A program made the translations under genes and the position numbers. Positions 15,445 through 22,939 of a stretch of DNA of 31,253 nucleotides are shown here, one piece after another; positions within the stretch are counted from its first letter, which is position 1, and each line of letters begins with the position of its first letter. Source of the DNA: an uncultured Moraxella sp. (GTDB lineage: Bacteria; Pseudomonadota; Gammaproteobacteria; Pseudomonadales; Moraxellaceae); NCBI GenBank assembly GCA_943908405.1, contig CALTTE010000010.1, forward strand, positions 1-31,253, written 5' to 3'. Under the pieces are notes generated by a model, which searched no databases, was not told the DNA's origin, and was given only the letters and a program-made list of their open reading frames with translations.

Positions 15445-16164
15445 ATGACTGTACAAAAACAAGCCCTGCTTTATAAAGGCAAAGCCAAATCCGTCTATGC
15501 CAGCGACAATGACGATTATTTGATTTTGCAATTTCGTGATGATGCTTCGGCATTCAATGGTGAACGTGTTGCTAGCCTTGAGCGTAAGGGGCGAGTAAAT
15601 AACCGTTTTAATAGCTTTATTATGCAAAAATTAAATGATGCTGGTATTGCCACCCATTTTGAACGTCAGCTGTCTGATGATGAGGTGTTGGTAAAACGCC
15701 TAAAAATGATTCCTGTGGAGTGTGTGATACGCAATTTTGCTGCAGGCGGGCTTGCCAAGCGATTGGGGCTACAAGAAGGCTTGCCTTTGATGCCACCGAC
15801 TTATGAGCTGTTTTATAAAGACGACCAGTTGGGCGACCCCCAAATTGCCGAATCAACCGCCATTGCCCTTGGCTATGCCACCAGTGATGAGCTTGTATTG
15901 ATGAAAGAGATTACCCATAAAATCAACGAGTTGTTAAGTAAATTGTTTGATGAGGGTGGTTTGATTTTGGTGGATTTTAAGCTTGAATTTGGCTTATTTA
16001 AAGGGCAAATTGTGCTTGGCGATGAGTTTTCACCCGATGGCTGTCGCCTTTGGGATAAACAAACCAAGAAAAAATTAGACAAAGACCGCTTTCGCCAAGA
16101 ATTGGGCGATGTGGTTGAAGGCTATGAAGAGGTGGCACGGCGAATTGGGGTAGTGTTGGATTGA
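15445..16164 (+). CDS. purC: Phosphoribosylaminoimidazole-succinocarboxamide synthase (SAICAR synthetase)
   Basis: A 239-residue cytoplasmic enzyme of purine biosynthesis that joins CAIR to aspartate using ATP. Length and motifs match the short bacterial form: KAKSVYASDNDDYLILQF at the N-terminus, DDASAFNGER, ECVIRNFAAGG in the middle, and LVDFKLEFGLFKG followed by LGDEFSPDGCRLWD near the C-terminus. AAGG precedes the ATG. It follows the bamC-position lipoprotein, as in E. coli, after 142 AT-rich bases. No PurR-like operator could be picked out by eye. The stop codon is inside the first, diverged unit of a 16-base tandem array. Confidence 0.98.
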   Translation: MTVQKQALLYKGKAKSVYASDNDDYLILQFRDDASAFNGERVASLERKGRVNNRFNSFIMQKLNDAGIATHFERQLSDDEVLVKRLKMIPVECVIRNFAAGGLAKRLGLQEGLPLMPPTYELFYKDDQLGDPQIAESTAIALGYATSDELVLMKEITHKINELLSKLFDEGGLILVDFKLEFGLFKGQIVLGDEFSPDGCRLWDKQTKKKLDKDRFRQELGDVVEGYEEVARRIGVVLD

Positions 16165-16216
16165 TGTTATATTGGGCTGACGTCATATTGGGCTGACGTC
16201 GTATTGGACTGATGAC
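16153..16216. repeat. Four 16-bp tandem repeats beginning in the purC 3' end
   Basis: ATATTGGGCTGACGTC is present twice perfectly (16169-16184, 16185-16200) and once with changes (GTATTGGACTGATGAC, 16201-16216). The preceding 16 bases (GTGTTGGATTGATGTT, 16153-16168), which hold the purC stop, fit as a diverged first copy. The array could therefore have grown out of the gene end. Confidence 0.9.
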
Positions 16217-16232
16217 CGATAAGGGGCTGACT

Positions 16233-16556
16233 GTGTATTATAAATTTGTTGCTTATATCCCAACCTCTCACCTTGATGGGGTGAAACAAGCCTTATTTGA
16301 TGCAGGGGCAGGGCAATTTGGTCATTATACCCAGTGTAGCTGGCAGGTGCTGGGGATGGGGCAATTTTTCCCCCAAGCTGGTGCCAATCCAAGCATTGGG
16401 GCGGTTGGCACACTCACCAGTGTTGATGAATGGCGAGTAGAGATGATTGTACCAAAAGATAACATTCAAGCTGTGGTGCAGGCGTATAAGCTGGCACACC
16501 CTTATGAAGTACCTGCTTATGATGTGTATGAAATGGTATTTGTTGAGGCGTTTTAA
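16233..16556 (+). CDS. Stand-alone NIF3/YqfO-like domain protein
   Basis: A 107-residue protein like the CutA1/PII-like insert domain of YqfO/NIF3 proteins, found alone in many proteobacteria. Recognisable parts are YKFVAYIPTSHLDGVKQAL, GAGQFGHYTQCSW, VEMIVPKDNIQAVVQAYK and AHPYEVPAYDVYEM. The start is placed at GTG 16233 because AAGGGG (16221-16226) is 6 bases upstream and homologues begin at the tyrosine-lysine-phenylalanine stretch; an ATG at 16212 would add seven residues (MTDKGLT) but lies in the tandem repeat with no ribosome binding site. Function is not established; the fold suggests a small trimeric regulator or metal/nucleotide binder. It is probably cytoplasmic. It is separated from purC by the 16-base array. 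Confidence 0.8.
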   Translation: MYYKFVAYIPTSHLDGVKQALFDAGAGQFGHYTQCSWQVLGMGQFFPQAGANPSIGAVGTLTSVDEWRVEMIVPKDNIQAVVQAYKLAHPYEVPAYDVYEMVFVEAF

Positions 16557-16706
16557 AGAAAGGCTGAGTTTGCTTGGATGCAAAAACATTGATTGGCGAC
16601 CAAACTATTAAACGTTTGTATATGATTAAGTGGTTGATTGCAATCAATTTTTATTGCATTGCAGTATATTTATTGCAGTATATTTATAATATCAACGGAT
16701 AAAACA

Positions 16707-16949
16707 ATGGGCAAAACAATTAACAGTAATGTTTATCGTCTTTTGATGGCGAGTAACAGACGATGGTTTGGGTGGTGTGGTCGCTTGCTCGGCGTTGTAG
16801 TGATTGCTGGATTGACGATGGCGGTGGCAACTTTAACCGCCTGTGGGCAAAAAGGGGCTTTGGTTTTGCCATCATCGTCCCCGCAAGCCACAAATTTTGA
16901 GCTTGGTGCTACCAGTTTGGGTGCTACCAGTGACGATGTTGCACAATAA
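16707..16949 (+). CDS. lptM: LptM-like small lipoprotein (YifL family)
   Basis: An 80-residue predicted outer-membrane lipoprotein. The signal (about 28-45) ends in the lipobox LTAC (Cys46), and the mature protein begins CGQKGALVLP, the hallmark of the YifL/LptM family (CGxKGxLxxP). LptM assists oxidative maturation of the LPS translocon protein LptD in E. coli. The position before lysA and dapF is also typical (lptM next to dapF in E. coli, before lysA-dapF in pseudomonads). The start at 16707 is uncertain; ATG 16746 is possible. The tail carries a 15-base duplication (LGATSLGATS, 16902-16931). It is shown as lptM on motif plus context. Confidence 0.75.
   Translation: MGKTINSNVYRLLMASNRRWFGWCGRLLGVVVIAGLTMAVATLTACGQKGALVLPSSSPQATNFELGATSLGATSDDVAQ
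16902..16931. repeat. In-frame 15-bp duplication in the LptM-like gene
   Basis: CTTGGTGCTACCAGT (16902-16916) is followed by TTGGGTGCTACCAGT (16917-16931), encoding LGATS twice near the C-terminus. Confidence 0.88.
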
Positions 16950-17367
16950 CAACCCAAAAAAAGCACAGCAAAAAATACGGCAATCAATTTAAGATAGGCG
17001 TTATTAAGATAGGTGTTAATGGTTATTATGGCGACACCAGTTTATAACCACCAATTAAGTAAACCAATCTATCGGCGGTATAAAACACCAACTATTGATA
17101 CAGCCTTTGTTTGTAACATTAGTTTGTTAACATTATCAAAATCAGAATTTGCTATTCAAAGTTAATCATTCAGACGTTATTATTTAAAGCTAGTTATTCA
17201 TCGCTTATCATTCAAAATTTGTTATTTAGAACCTATCATTCATAACCCATCATTCACAGTTTAAGAGGCTAGTAATCAATCATTAACCAGCTGGGGCGTG
17301 GTTTTTGGTTGGGGTGTTTAAGCCTGAATTTTAAGCGTGATTGTGGTTTTATCATAAGGCAACCCAA
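16950..17367. other. Intergenic region upstream of lysA
   Basis: About 420 bases without a supported gene. From about 17155 to 17255 it is a decayed tandem series of words like CATTCAAAGTTAAT and ATTATTTAAAGC, spaced by roughly 13-16 bases. I see no lysine riboswitch, no clear promoter and no terminator. Confidence 0.5.
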
Positions 17368-18780
17368 ATGGTTAATAATACACATCTTTATAATACGTCT
17401 TTTGATGGTTTTTGTTCAGGTCAGGCTGATGACGTAAGGCTCAATACCACTCAGACCGATACCGCTAAGATTGATAAAAATAAAGCCACAGGCTTGGTCA
17501 TTGACCCTGTGGCATTGGTGGGCTGTTTGCCACATTTTGCTTATTGTGATGAGGTGCTTCATATTGATGGGGTCAGTGTATTGAGCCTCGCCAAGCAGTT
17601 TGGTACGCCAAGCTATGTGTATTCATCATCAGCCATTATTGAAGCCTATCGGACCTATCAAACAAGTTTTGCTACCATTCCTCATCGGATTTGTTATGCG
17701 GTGAAAGCCAATTCTAATTTGGCGATTTTAAAGCTGTTAAGTGAACAAGGGGCGGGGTTTGATATTGTCTCAAAAGGCGAGCTACTTCGGGTGCTACAAG
17801 TAACCGATGGCAAAAAAGTGGTATTTTCAGGGGTGGGCAAAACCGCCGATGACATTCACGCCGCTTTGCTTGCGGATATTGATTGCTTTAATGTGGAGGC
17901 GATTAGCGAGCTTGATTTAATCAATCAAGTGGCGGGAACGCTTGGGCGAGTGGCCAATATTTCTTTGCGTATCAATCCTGATGTGGACGCAATGACTCAC
18001 CCTTATATTTCAACAGGACTCAAAGACAATAAATTTGGCATTGACCATCGTTTGGCGTTGCAGGCTTATGAATACGCCAAGCAGTTACCGCATTTGGCGA
18101 TTGTGGGCATTGATTGTCATATTGGCTCGCAACTGTTGTCGGCACAGCCATTTGTTCACGCTTTGGATAGGCTCATCCCCCTGATTGCAGCGTTAAATGA
18201 TAAGGGCATTGTATTAAAGCATATTGATATTGGTGGGGGGCTTGGTGTTAAATATACCGATGAAACGCCAGTAACCACCCAAAGCTATGCCAATGCTTTA
18301 TTGCCCAAATTAAAGGCATTAGGGCTTAGCGTGTATTTGGAGCCAGGACGCAATATGGTTGCCAATGCTGGGGCGTTATTGACAACGGTCAATGTATTAA
18401 AACCCACGCCTAACAAAAATTTTGCGGTGGTTGATGTGTCAATGGCTGAGCTTATCCGCCCTGCGTTGTATCAGTCGGTGATGGCAATTATTCCAGCACG
18501 ATTGCCCACGCCCAAACCATTGCAATCGCTGGATACAGCGTGTTGGGATATTGTTGGGGCGGTGTGTGAATCAGGCGACCGCTTGGGGGAGAACCGCCAA
18601 TTGGCATTGGCAGTTGGCGATGTGCTTGCCATTACAGGGGCAGGGGCTTATGGGTTTGTGATGGCAAGCAATTACAATTCACGCCCAAAACCTTGTGAGC
18701 TTTTGGTGGATAATGGGGTAGCAAAAGTGATTAGACAACGCCAAAGTTATGATGAGTTATGGCGTGGCGAGCTGTGGTGA
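17368..18780 (+). CDS. lysA: Diaminopimelate decarboxylase, with N-terminal extension
   Basis: A 470-residue PLP enzyme (fold type III) that decarboxylates meso-diaminopimelate to lysine, the last step of lysine synthesis. The PLP lysine is K113 in CYAVKANSN. Other motifs are HIGSQL, the glycine-rich DIGGGLGV, EPGRNMVANAG and the substrate-contacting CESGDRLGE. Usual LysA length is about 415-420 residues. Here about 50 additional residues (VNNTHLYNTSFDGFC to NKATGLVIDP) come before the normal start region. ATG 17368 has AAGG (17357-17360) at 7 bases; the upstream in-frame TTG at 17341 is less likely. dapF and xerC follow, an lysA-dapF-xerC order common in gammaproteobacteria, but a 654-base gap separates lysA from dapF. 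Confidence 0.97.
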   Translation: MVNNTHLYNTSFDGFCSGQADDVRLNTTQTDTAKIDKNKATGLVIDPVALVGCLPHFAYCDEVLHIDGVSVLSLAKQFGTPSYVYSSSAIIEAYRTYQTSFATIPHRICYAVKANSNLAILKLLSEQGAGFDIVSKGELLRVLQVTDGKKVVFSGVGKTADDIHAALLADIDCFNVEAISELDLINQVAGTLGRVANISLRINPDVDAMTHPYISTGLKDNKFGIDHRLALQAYEYAKQLPHLAIVGIDCHIGSQLLSAQPFVHALDRLIPLIAALNDKGIVLKHIDIGGGLGVKYTDETPVTTQSYANALLPKLKALGLSVYLEPGRNMVANAGALLTTVNVLKPTPNKNFAVVDVSMAELIRPALYQSVMAIIPARLPTPKPLQSLDTACWDIVGAVCESGDRLGENRQLALAVGDVLAITGAGAYGFVMASNYNSRPKPCELLVDNGVAKVIRQRQSYDELWRGELW

Positions 18781-19434
18781 GCGTGGTTTGATGGGTTTGG
18801 CAACCAACGCCTGCTAATTAACAAAGCTTGCTAAGCTAATTGTTAAAAAATATTATCAAAAGCTGTCAAAAGCATTGACAAAAAGCCTGATAAAAACAAA
18901 AAAAGATTGAAATAATAAACATAAATAATAATTGCAATGGCTTGTTAAAGGCGATTGCTGGCTTTTTGACAAGTTGGGTAAAGGTTTTAAACAAGTATCA
19001 AAAGAGCTTTAGCAACAATGCCAATTGTTTTTAGACGGGTATTGCGTTACAAGTATGGCGATTAATTGGATATTAAATGAATGACTGGTCAAGTGAATGC
19101 TTTTTTGGATAAGGCTTAATAAATTGATTAATCTGGGTGTTTATAACTTAATTGCTATTGGGCTTAAACTGTTGTTGGGCTTAAATTGCTATTGGGCTTA
19201 ATTGTTATTGCCAGTTTTGATGATTAAAGGCGAAAAATTGCCAAGCCGTTTTGTTGTCGCTAAAATCCATCATAAAATGCATAGCAAAAAATCATAAAAC
19301 AAGCCTAAGTTTTGATGATTGTTTTAGCACCAATCTAGTTTTGTTATCAATCTAGGTTTATCATTGACTTTAAGCATTTGGTGATATGGGGCAAACGTGG
19401 TAAGATAACCACCAATTTGGTCTAAGGATAAGTT
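18781..19434. other. lysA-dapF intergenic region
   Basis: This 654-base stretch holds no supported gene. An imperfect 13-base inverted pair TTGACAAAAAGCC (18875-18887) and GGCTTTTTGACAA (18960-18972) has one mismatch and a 72-base loop. A tandem series lies at 19151-19212. Just before dapF, GTGGT and ACCAC form a small hairpin around AAGATA at about 19398-19413. TTGACT at about 19364 is a possible -35, but no good -10 follows. Confidence 0.5.
19151..19212. repeat. 16-17-bp degenerate tandem repeats between lysA and dapF
   Basis: Units ATTGCTATTGGGCTTA (19151-19166), AACTGTTGTTGGGCTTA (19167-19183), AATTGCTATTGGGCTTA (19184-19200) and a partial ATTGTTATTGCC (19201-19212). The core TTGGGCTTA is the same in the three full copies. 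Confidence 0.82.
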
Positions 19435-20313
19435 ATGTTAATAGAATTTACCAAAATGCACGGCTTAGGCAACGACTTTATGGTGATTGACCTAGTAACC
19501 CAGCGAATGACGATAACGCCCGCTTTGGTGCAGGTGCTGGCAGATCGCCATACAGGCATAGGCTTTGACCAGTTGCTTATTGTAGAGCCACCAAGTCGCC
19601 CTGATGTGGATTTTGGCTATCGGATTTTTAATGCTGATGGCAGTGAGGTGGCACAGTGTGGCAATGGGGCAAGATGTTTTGCGTCTTTTGTGCAGGCTCG
19701 TAAATTGTCATTCAAACAGCGATTGAGCGTAGAAACGGCAAGCGGTATTATTACCTTGACCACCGACCGTTATGGCTGGGTGCAAGTAGATATGGGCAAG
19801 CCAAAATTTGACCCTACCGAAATTCCTTTTGCCCCCAAATCAATCACCAAAATTGGCAACGCTTATCGTATGAATGTGGATGGTACGCCTGTATCGCTTT
19901 ATGTGTGCAATGTGGGTAATCCCCACGCTGTTTTGCAGGTAGACAGTGTCTTAGAGGCCAAGGTAGCAACGCTTGGGTCGGCGATTGCCAAGCACGAGGA
20001 TTTTACCGATGGGGTTAATGTTGGCTTTGTTGAGCTGGTCAATCAACGCCACGTCCGCCTAAGAGTCTATGAGCGGGGCGTGGGTGAAACCCAAGCTTGT
20101 GGCAGTGCTGCTTGTGCGGTTGTGGTTACTGGGGTGCGTGAAGGTTGGCTTGATGAAGGCGTTGATGTGCGTGTGCAGATGTATGGCGGTAGTCTTGCGG
20201 TGCGGTATCAAGAGGGTTATTCGGTATTGATGACAGGGCCGACAAGTTTTGTTTATGAAGGGGTGTTTAGTCCTGATGGGCTGGCCGCCAAAGCCAATAT
20301 TACCTTAACTTAA
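19435..20313 (+). CDS. dapF: Diaminopimelate epimerase
   Basis: A 292-residue PLP-independent epimerase that converts LL- to meso-diaminopimelate for peptidoglycan and lysine. Both catalytic cysteines are present: Cys75 in ADGSEVAQCGNGARC and Cys222 in GVGETQACGSAACA. KMHGLGNDFMVID at the N-terminus is the family start. AAGGA precedes the ATG with 6-base spacing. Length is slightly above the usual 275. The substrate is supplied by the DapA pathway and the product is used by LysA, both encoded here. The final codons and the TAA (20311-20313) lie within a 16-base tandem repeat. Confidence 0.98.
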   Translation: MLIEFTKMHGLGNDFMVIDLVTQRMTITPALVQVLADRHTGIGFDQLLIVEPPSRPDVDFGYRIFNADGSEVAQCGNGARCFASFVQARKLSFKQRLSVETASGIITLTTDRYGWVQVDMGKPKFDPTEIPFAPKSITKIGNAYRMNVDGTPVSLYVCNVGNPHAVLQVDSVLEAKVATLGSAIAKHEDFTDGVNVGFVELVNQRHVRLRVYERGVGETQACGSAACAVVVTGVREGWLDEGVDVRVQMYGGSLAVRYQEGYSVLMTGPTSFVYEGVFSPDGLAAKANITLT

Positions 20314-20352
20314 GATTACTTTAAATCAAGATTGCCTTAAATTAACATTGCC
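20305..20352. repeat. Three 16-bp tandem repeats over the dapF stop
   Basis: Units TTAACTTAAGATTACT (20305-20320), TTAAATCAAGATTGCC (20321-20336) and TTAAATTAACATTGCC (20337-20352). The dapF stop is in the first unit. A second pair of about 15 bases, GTCTAAGTCAATAAA and GTCTAAGCCAATTTG, follows at about 20360-20389. Confidence 0.82.
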
Positions 20353-20468
20353 TTTTACAGTCTAAGTCAATAAAGTCTAAGCCAATTTGCGTGGTTTGAG
20401 GCTGGAGTTTGGTGAATAAATTTAGTGCGTTTTAATGGTTGGTGATGGCTGGGGTTTGGTGTCTTGCG

Positions 20469-21509
20469 ATGAGTGTTGAGATGATGAAATTTGCCGATGA
20501 TAGTGATAAGCCCAATCCGGCCCAATCCTTGGTGGAGCAATGGCTTGAAAAATTAGCACTACAAGGCTATTCTGTCTATACGCTAGACAATTATCGCCGA
20601 GCGGTGCTGGATTTGGCAAAATTTTTACAAAAAATACAAGCCACCGATGTAAATGGCATTGATTTAAATAGCATTGATATAAAGAACATTGATGGGGCGG
20701 ATATTGTTCAGGCAGATAATGAACTATTAAGCGATGATTGCAATCTTTGGCATACCTGCCAACAAGCACAGATACGGGCTTATTTTGCCAAGCGATTTGA
20801 ACAAGACGGCATTAGCGTGGTTAGTGCTAAGCTGTATTTGTCCGCCATTAAAGCTTTTTTTGATTTTGCCAATAGGCAAGGCGTTGGTGCTAGTAACCCC
20901 ACCAAGGGTTATCGTTTGAGAGGCAAATCCGACCGTCTGCCTAAGCTTTTGGACACCGATTTGGTGGCACAGCTACTTGACCAACCATCGCCTAGCGACC
21001 CCAAGCAACAACCGCTGTGGGTGCGTGATTTGGCGATGTTTGAGTTGATTTATAGCAGTGGTTTGCGAGTTGGTGAGCTTGTAAGATTGACCCTTGATGA
21101 TGTGGATTTTGGTACACGTTTTGTGAGTGTGCTAGGCAAAGGTGGTAAGCATCGCCAAGTACCGATTGGCAAAAAAGCCTATGATGCGTTGTTGGCTTAT
21201 TTGCCTATTCGTGAGGATTTTCAGCCTTCGACGCAAGCGTTATTTGTAGGAAAAACAGGCAGGGCTTTGTCGGTGCGTGCGGTGCAGTTACGCCTAAGCA
21301 TTGCCGCCAGTCGTGCTGGCATTGCCCAACATTTACATCCGCATTTGTTACGCCACGCTTTTGCGTCTCATTTTTTGTCCGCCAGTGGTAATCTAAAAGC
21401 GGTACAAGAAATGCTAGGGCATAGCTCATTATCGGCAACCCAGCGGTACACGCATTTGGACTTTGCGGCGTTGGCGGCGGTTTATGACAATGCCCACCCC
21501 AGAAAATAG
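20469..21509 (+). CDS. xerC: Tyrosine recombinase XerC, with a repeat insertion
   Basis: A 346-residue site-specific recombinase that works with XerD at dif to resolve chromosome dimers. The catalytic set is complete (numbering from 20469): Arg200 in GLRVGEL, Lys224 in GKGGKHRQ, His292 and Arg295 in HLLRHAFASH, His318 in LGHSS and nucleophile Tyr327 in TQRYTHLD. XerC is favoured over XerD by its position after dapF. It is about 45 residues longer than usual; much of the surplus is an insertion at about residues 60-92 within the N-terminal DNA-clamp domain, made of NGIDL-NSIDI-KNIDG, three 15-base tandem units at 20651-20695. The start is uncertain: ATG 20469, 20481 and 20484 and upstream TTG 20439 are all in frame, none with a strong ribosome binding site. 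Confidence 0.93.
   Translation: MSVEMMKFADDSDKPNPAQSLVEQWLEKLALQGYSVYTLDNYRRAVLDLAKFLQKIQATDVNGIDLNSIDIKNIDGADIVQADNELLSDDCNLWHTCQQAQIRAYFAKRFEQDGISVVSAKLYLSAIKAFFDFANRQGVGASNPTKGYRLRGKSDRLPKLLDTDLVAQLLDQPSPSDPKQQPLWVRDLAMFELIYSSGLRVGELVRLTLDDVDFGTRFVSVLGKGGKHRQVPIGKKAYDALLAYLPIREDFQPSTQALFVGKTGRALSVRAVQLRLSIAASRAGIAQHLHPHLLRHAFASHFLSASGNLKAVQEMLGHSSLSATQRYTHLDFAALAAVYDNAHPRK
20651..20695. repeat. Three in-frame 15-bp tandem repeats inside xerC
   Basis: AAATGGCATTGATTT (20651-20665), AAATAGCATTGATAT (20666-20680) and AAAGAACATTGATGG (20681-20695) encode NGIDL, NSIDI and KNIDG. They sit inside the segment that has no counterpart in a typical XerC. Confidence 0.88.
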
Positions 21510-21528
21510 CTTGGGGTTAAGGGTGGGC
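21492..21528 (+). other. Stable hairpin spanning the xerC stop
   Basis: GCCCACCC (21492-21499) pairs perfectly with GGGTGGGC (21521-21528); the 21-base loop contains the xerC TAG (21507-21509), and an alternative inner CCCC/GGGG pairing exists. It is followed by GTTAAAAAA instead of a T tract, so it is not a classic Rho-independent terminator. It could protect the mRNA 3' end or act as a Rho-assisted stop. The rest of the 284-base gap to tsaD is AT-rich with no gene. Confidence 0.5.
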
Positions 21529-21793
21529 GTTAAAAAATGGTTTGCTGACTGATTAAAATGTTGGTTTATAATAATGTTGGCTTGCAAAAATACTAAAAAA
21601 ACGCTAGCTATTTTCTAAATTAAGTCAAAAAACAAGTAGGCGACAAAGACAATAAAGGCAATGTATTAACGATGGCAGTTTAATTCAGTTACTAAATAGG
21701 TCTATATTAAGCAGATCTTAAAAATGGTAATTAAAAATCAACTTGACGTTAATCTAAATTCAGTTCATTTAAATTAAAGGTAAAATACAGCCA

Positions 21794-22897
21794 ATGAAAG
21801 TATTGGGATTAGAGACATCGTGTGATGAAACAGGGCTTGCCATTTATGACAGCGAATTGGGCGGTACTGGCGGTATTGTTGCCGAGGTGCTGTACAGTCA
21901 AATTGAGCTACACGCCTTATATGGGGGGGTAGTGCCAGAGCTTGCCAGCCGAGACCATATCCGTAAACTTGTGCCGCTGTTTGAGACGCTATTAGCCAAA
22001 GCAGGAATGGATAAAAGCGAGCTTGACGCTGTTGCCTACACCAAAGGCCCTGGGCTGATTGGGGCGTTGATGACAGGGGCGTTATTTGGGCGGACGTTGG
22101 CTTTTGGGCTTGGCATACCTGCCATTGGCGTTCATCATATGGAGGGGCATTTGCTGTCGCCGCTGCTTGGCGATAAAACAGTGCAATTCCCTTTTGTGTG
22201 CTTGTTGGTATCTGGAGGGCATACGATGCTTGTGCGTGCCGATGGCATAGGTGATTATACCCTTTTGGGCGAAAGTATTGATGATGCAGCAGGCGAGTGC
22301 TTTGATAAAACCGCCAAAATGCTGGGCTTGCCTTATCCAGGAGGGGTGCATATTGCCAATCTTGCCAAAAATGGCGACCCTACCGCTTTTGATTTGCCCC
22401 GCCCGATGTTGCATAAGGGCTTGGATTTTTCCTTTAGTGGGATGAAAACAGCGGTGCATAATTTGATTAAGGATAAGCTTAATCAAAAGGGACAAGATAG
22501 TAATAACTTAAGAATTGACAGCAATAGATTTGACAGCAATACGATGCTTGGTGATACATTGGCTAATGCTACCGATACGGCGGATATTTGTGCCAGTTTT
22601 GAGTGGGCGATGGTGGAAACATTGGCTTATAAGTGTGTTAAGGCATTACAGCAAACCAAGCTAACACAGCTTGTGATTGCAGGGGGGGTATCGGCAAATC
22701 AGCGATTACGCCAAACTTTGCAAGACAAACTTGGTAAAATGGGGGCAAGCGTGCATTATGCCCCCCAAGCCTTATGTACCGATAATGGAGCAATGATTGC
22801 TTATGCAGGGTATCATCGTCTCAAAGCAGGTGAGAGCGACGATTTGGCAGTGGGCTGTGTGCCACGTTGGGATATGGCAAGTTTGTCTAAGATTTAG
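21794..22897 (+). CDS. tsaD: tRNA N6-adenosine threonylcarbamoyltransferase TsaD, with an insertion
   Basis: A 367-residue enzyme that transfers the threonylcarbamoyl group to A37 of ANN-decoding tRNAs, acting with TsaB and TsaE. The N-terminus GLETSCDETGLAIYD, the metal-binding histidines His115 and His119 in HHMEGH, LVSGGHTMLV, GLPYPGG, FSFSGMKTAV, IAGGVSANQRLR and the metal-binding Asp330 in CTDNGAM are all present. It is about 30 residues longer than E. coli TsaD (337); the surplus is at residues 233-262 (NNLRIDSNRFDSNTM and following), just before the DICASFEW helix, and includes a 15-base in-frame duplication. The ATG lacks a strong ribosome binding site. An unrelated serine hydrolase gene follows after 42 bases. 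Confidence 0.97.
   Translation: MKVLGLETSCDETGLAIYDSELGGTGGIVAEVLYSQIELHALYGGVVPELASRDHIRKLVPLFETLLAKAGMDKSELDAVAYTKGPGLIGALMTGALFGRTLAFGLGIPAIGVHHMEGHLLSPLLGDKTVQFPFVCLLVSGGHTMLVRADGIGDYTLLGESIDDAAGECFDKTAKMLGLPYPGGVHIANLAKNGDPTAFDLPRPMLHKGLDFSFSGMKTAVHNLIKDKLNQKGQDSNNLRIDSNRFDSNTMLGDTLANATDTADICASFEWAMVETLAYKCVKALQQTKLTQLVIAGGVSANQRLRQTLQDKLGKMGASVHYAPQALCTDNGAMIAYAGYHRLKAGESDDLAVGCVPRWDMASLSKI
22511..22540. repeat. In-frame 15-bp duplication inside tsaD
   Basis: AGAATTGACAGCAAT (22511-22525) is followed by AGATTTGACAGCAAT (22526-22540). They encode the repeat RIDSN/RFDSN in the TsaD insertion. Confidence 0.9.
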
Positions 22898-22939
22898 CCA
22901 CTTATACTAACCAAAAACAACATAGGAATAAGTGCCACA

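Noticed and set aside
16950..17367. Lysine riboswitch upstream of lysA (also looked for before dapA)
   Set aside because: No set of paired stems with the conserved lysine-aptamer core could be recognised; the region is a degenerate AT-rich repeat.
22082..22495. Minus-strand open frame of 137 codons
   Set aside because: It lies wholly within tsaD, whose motifs are unmistakable on the + strand.
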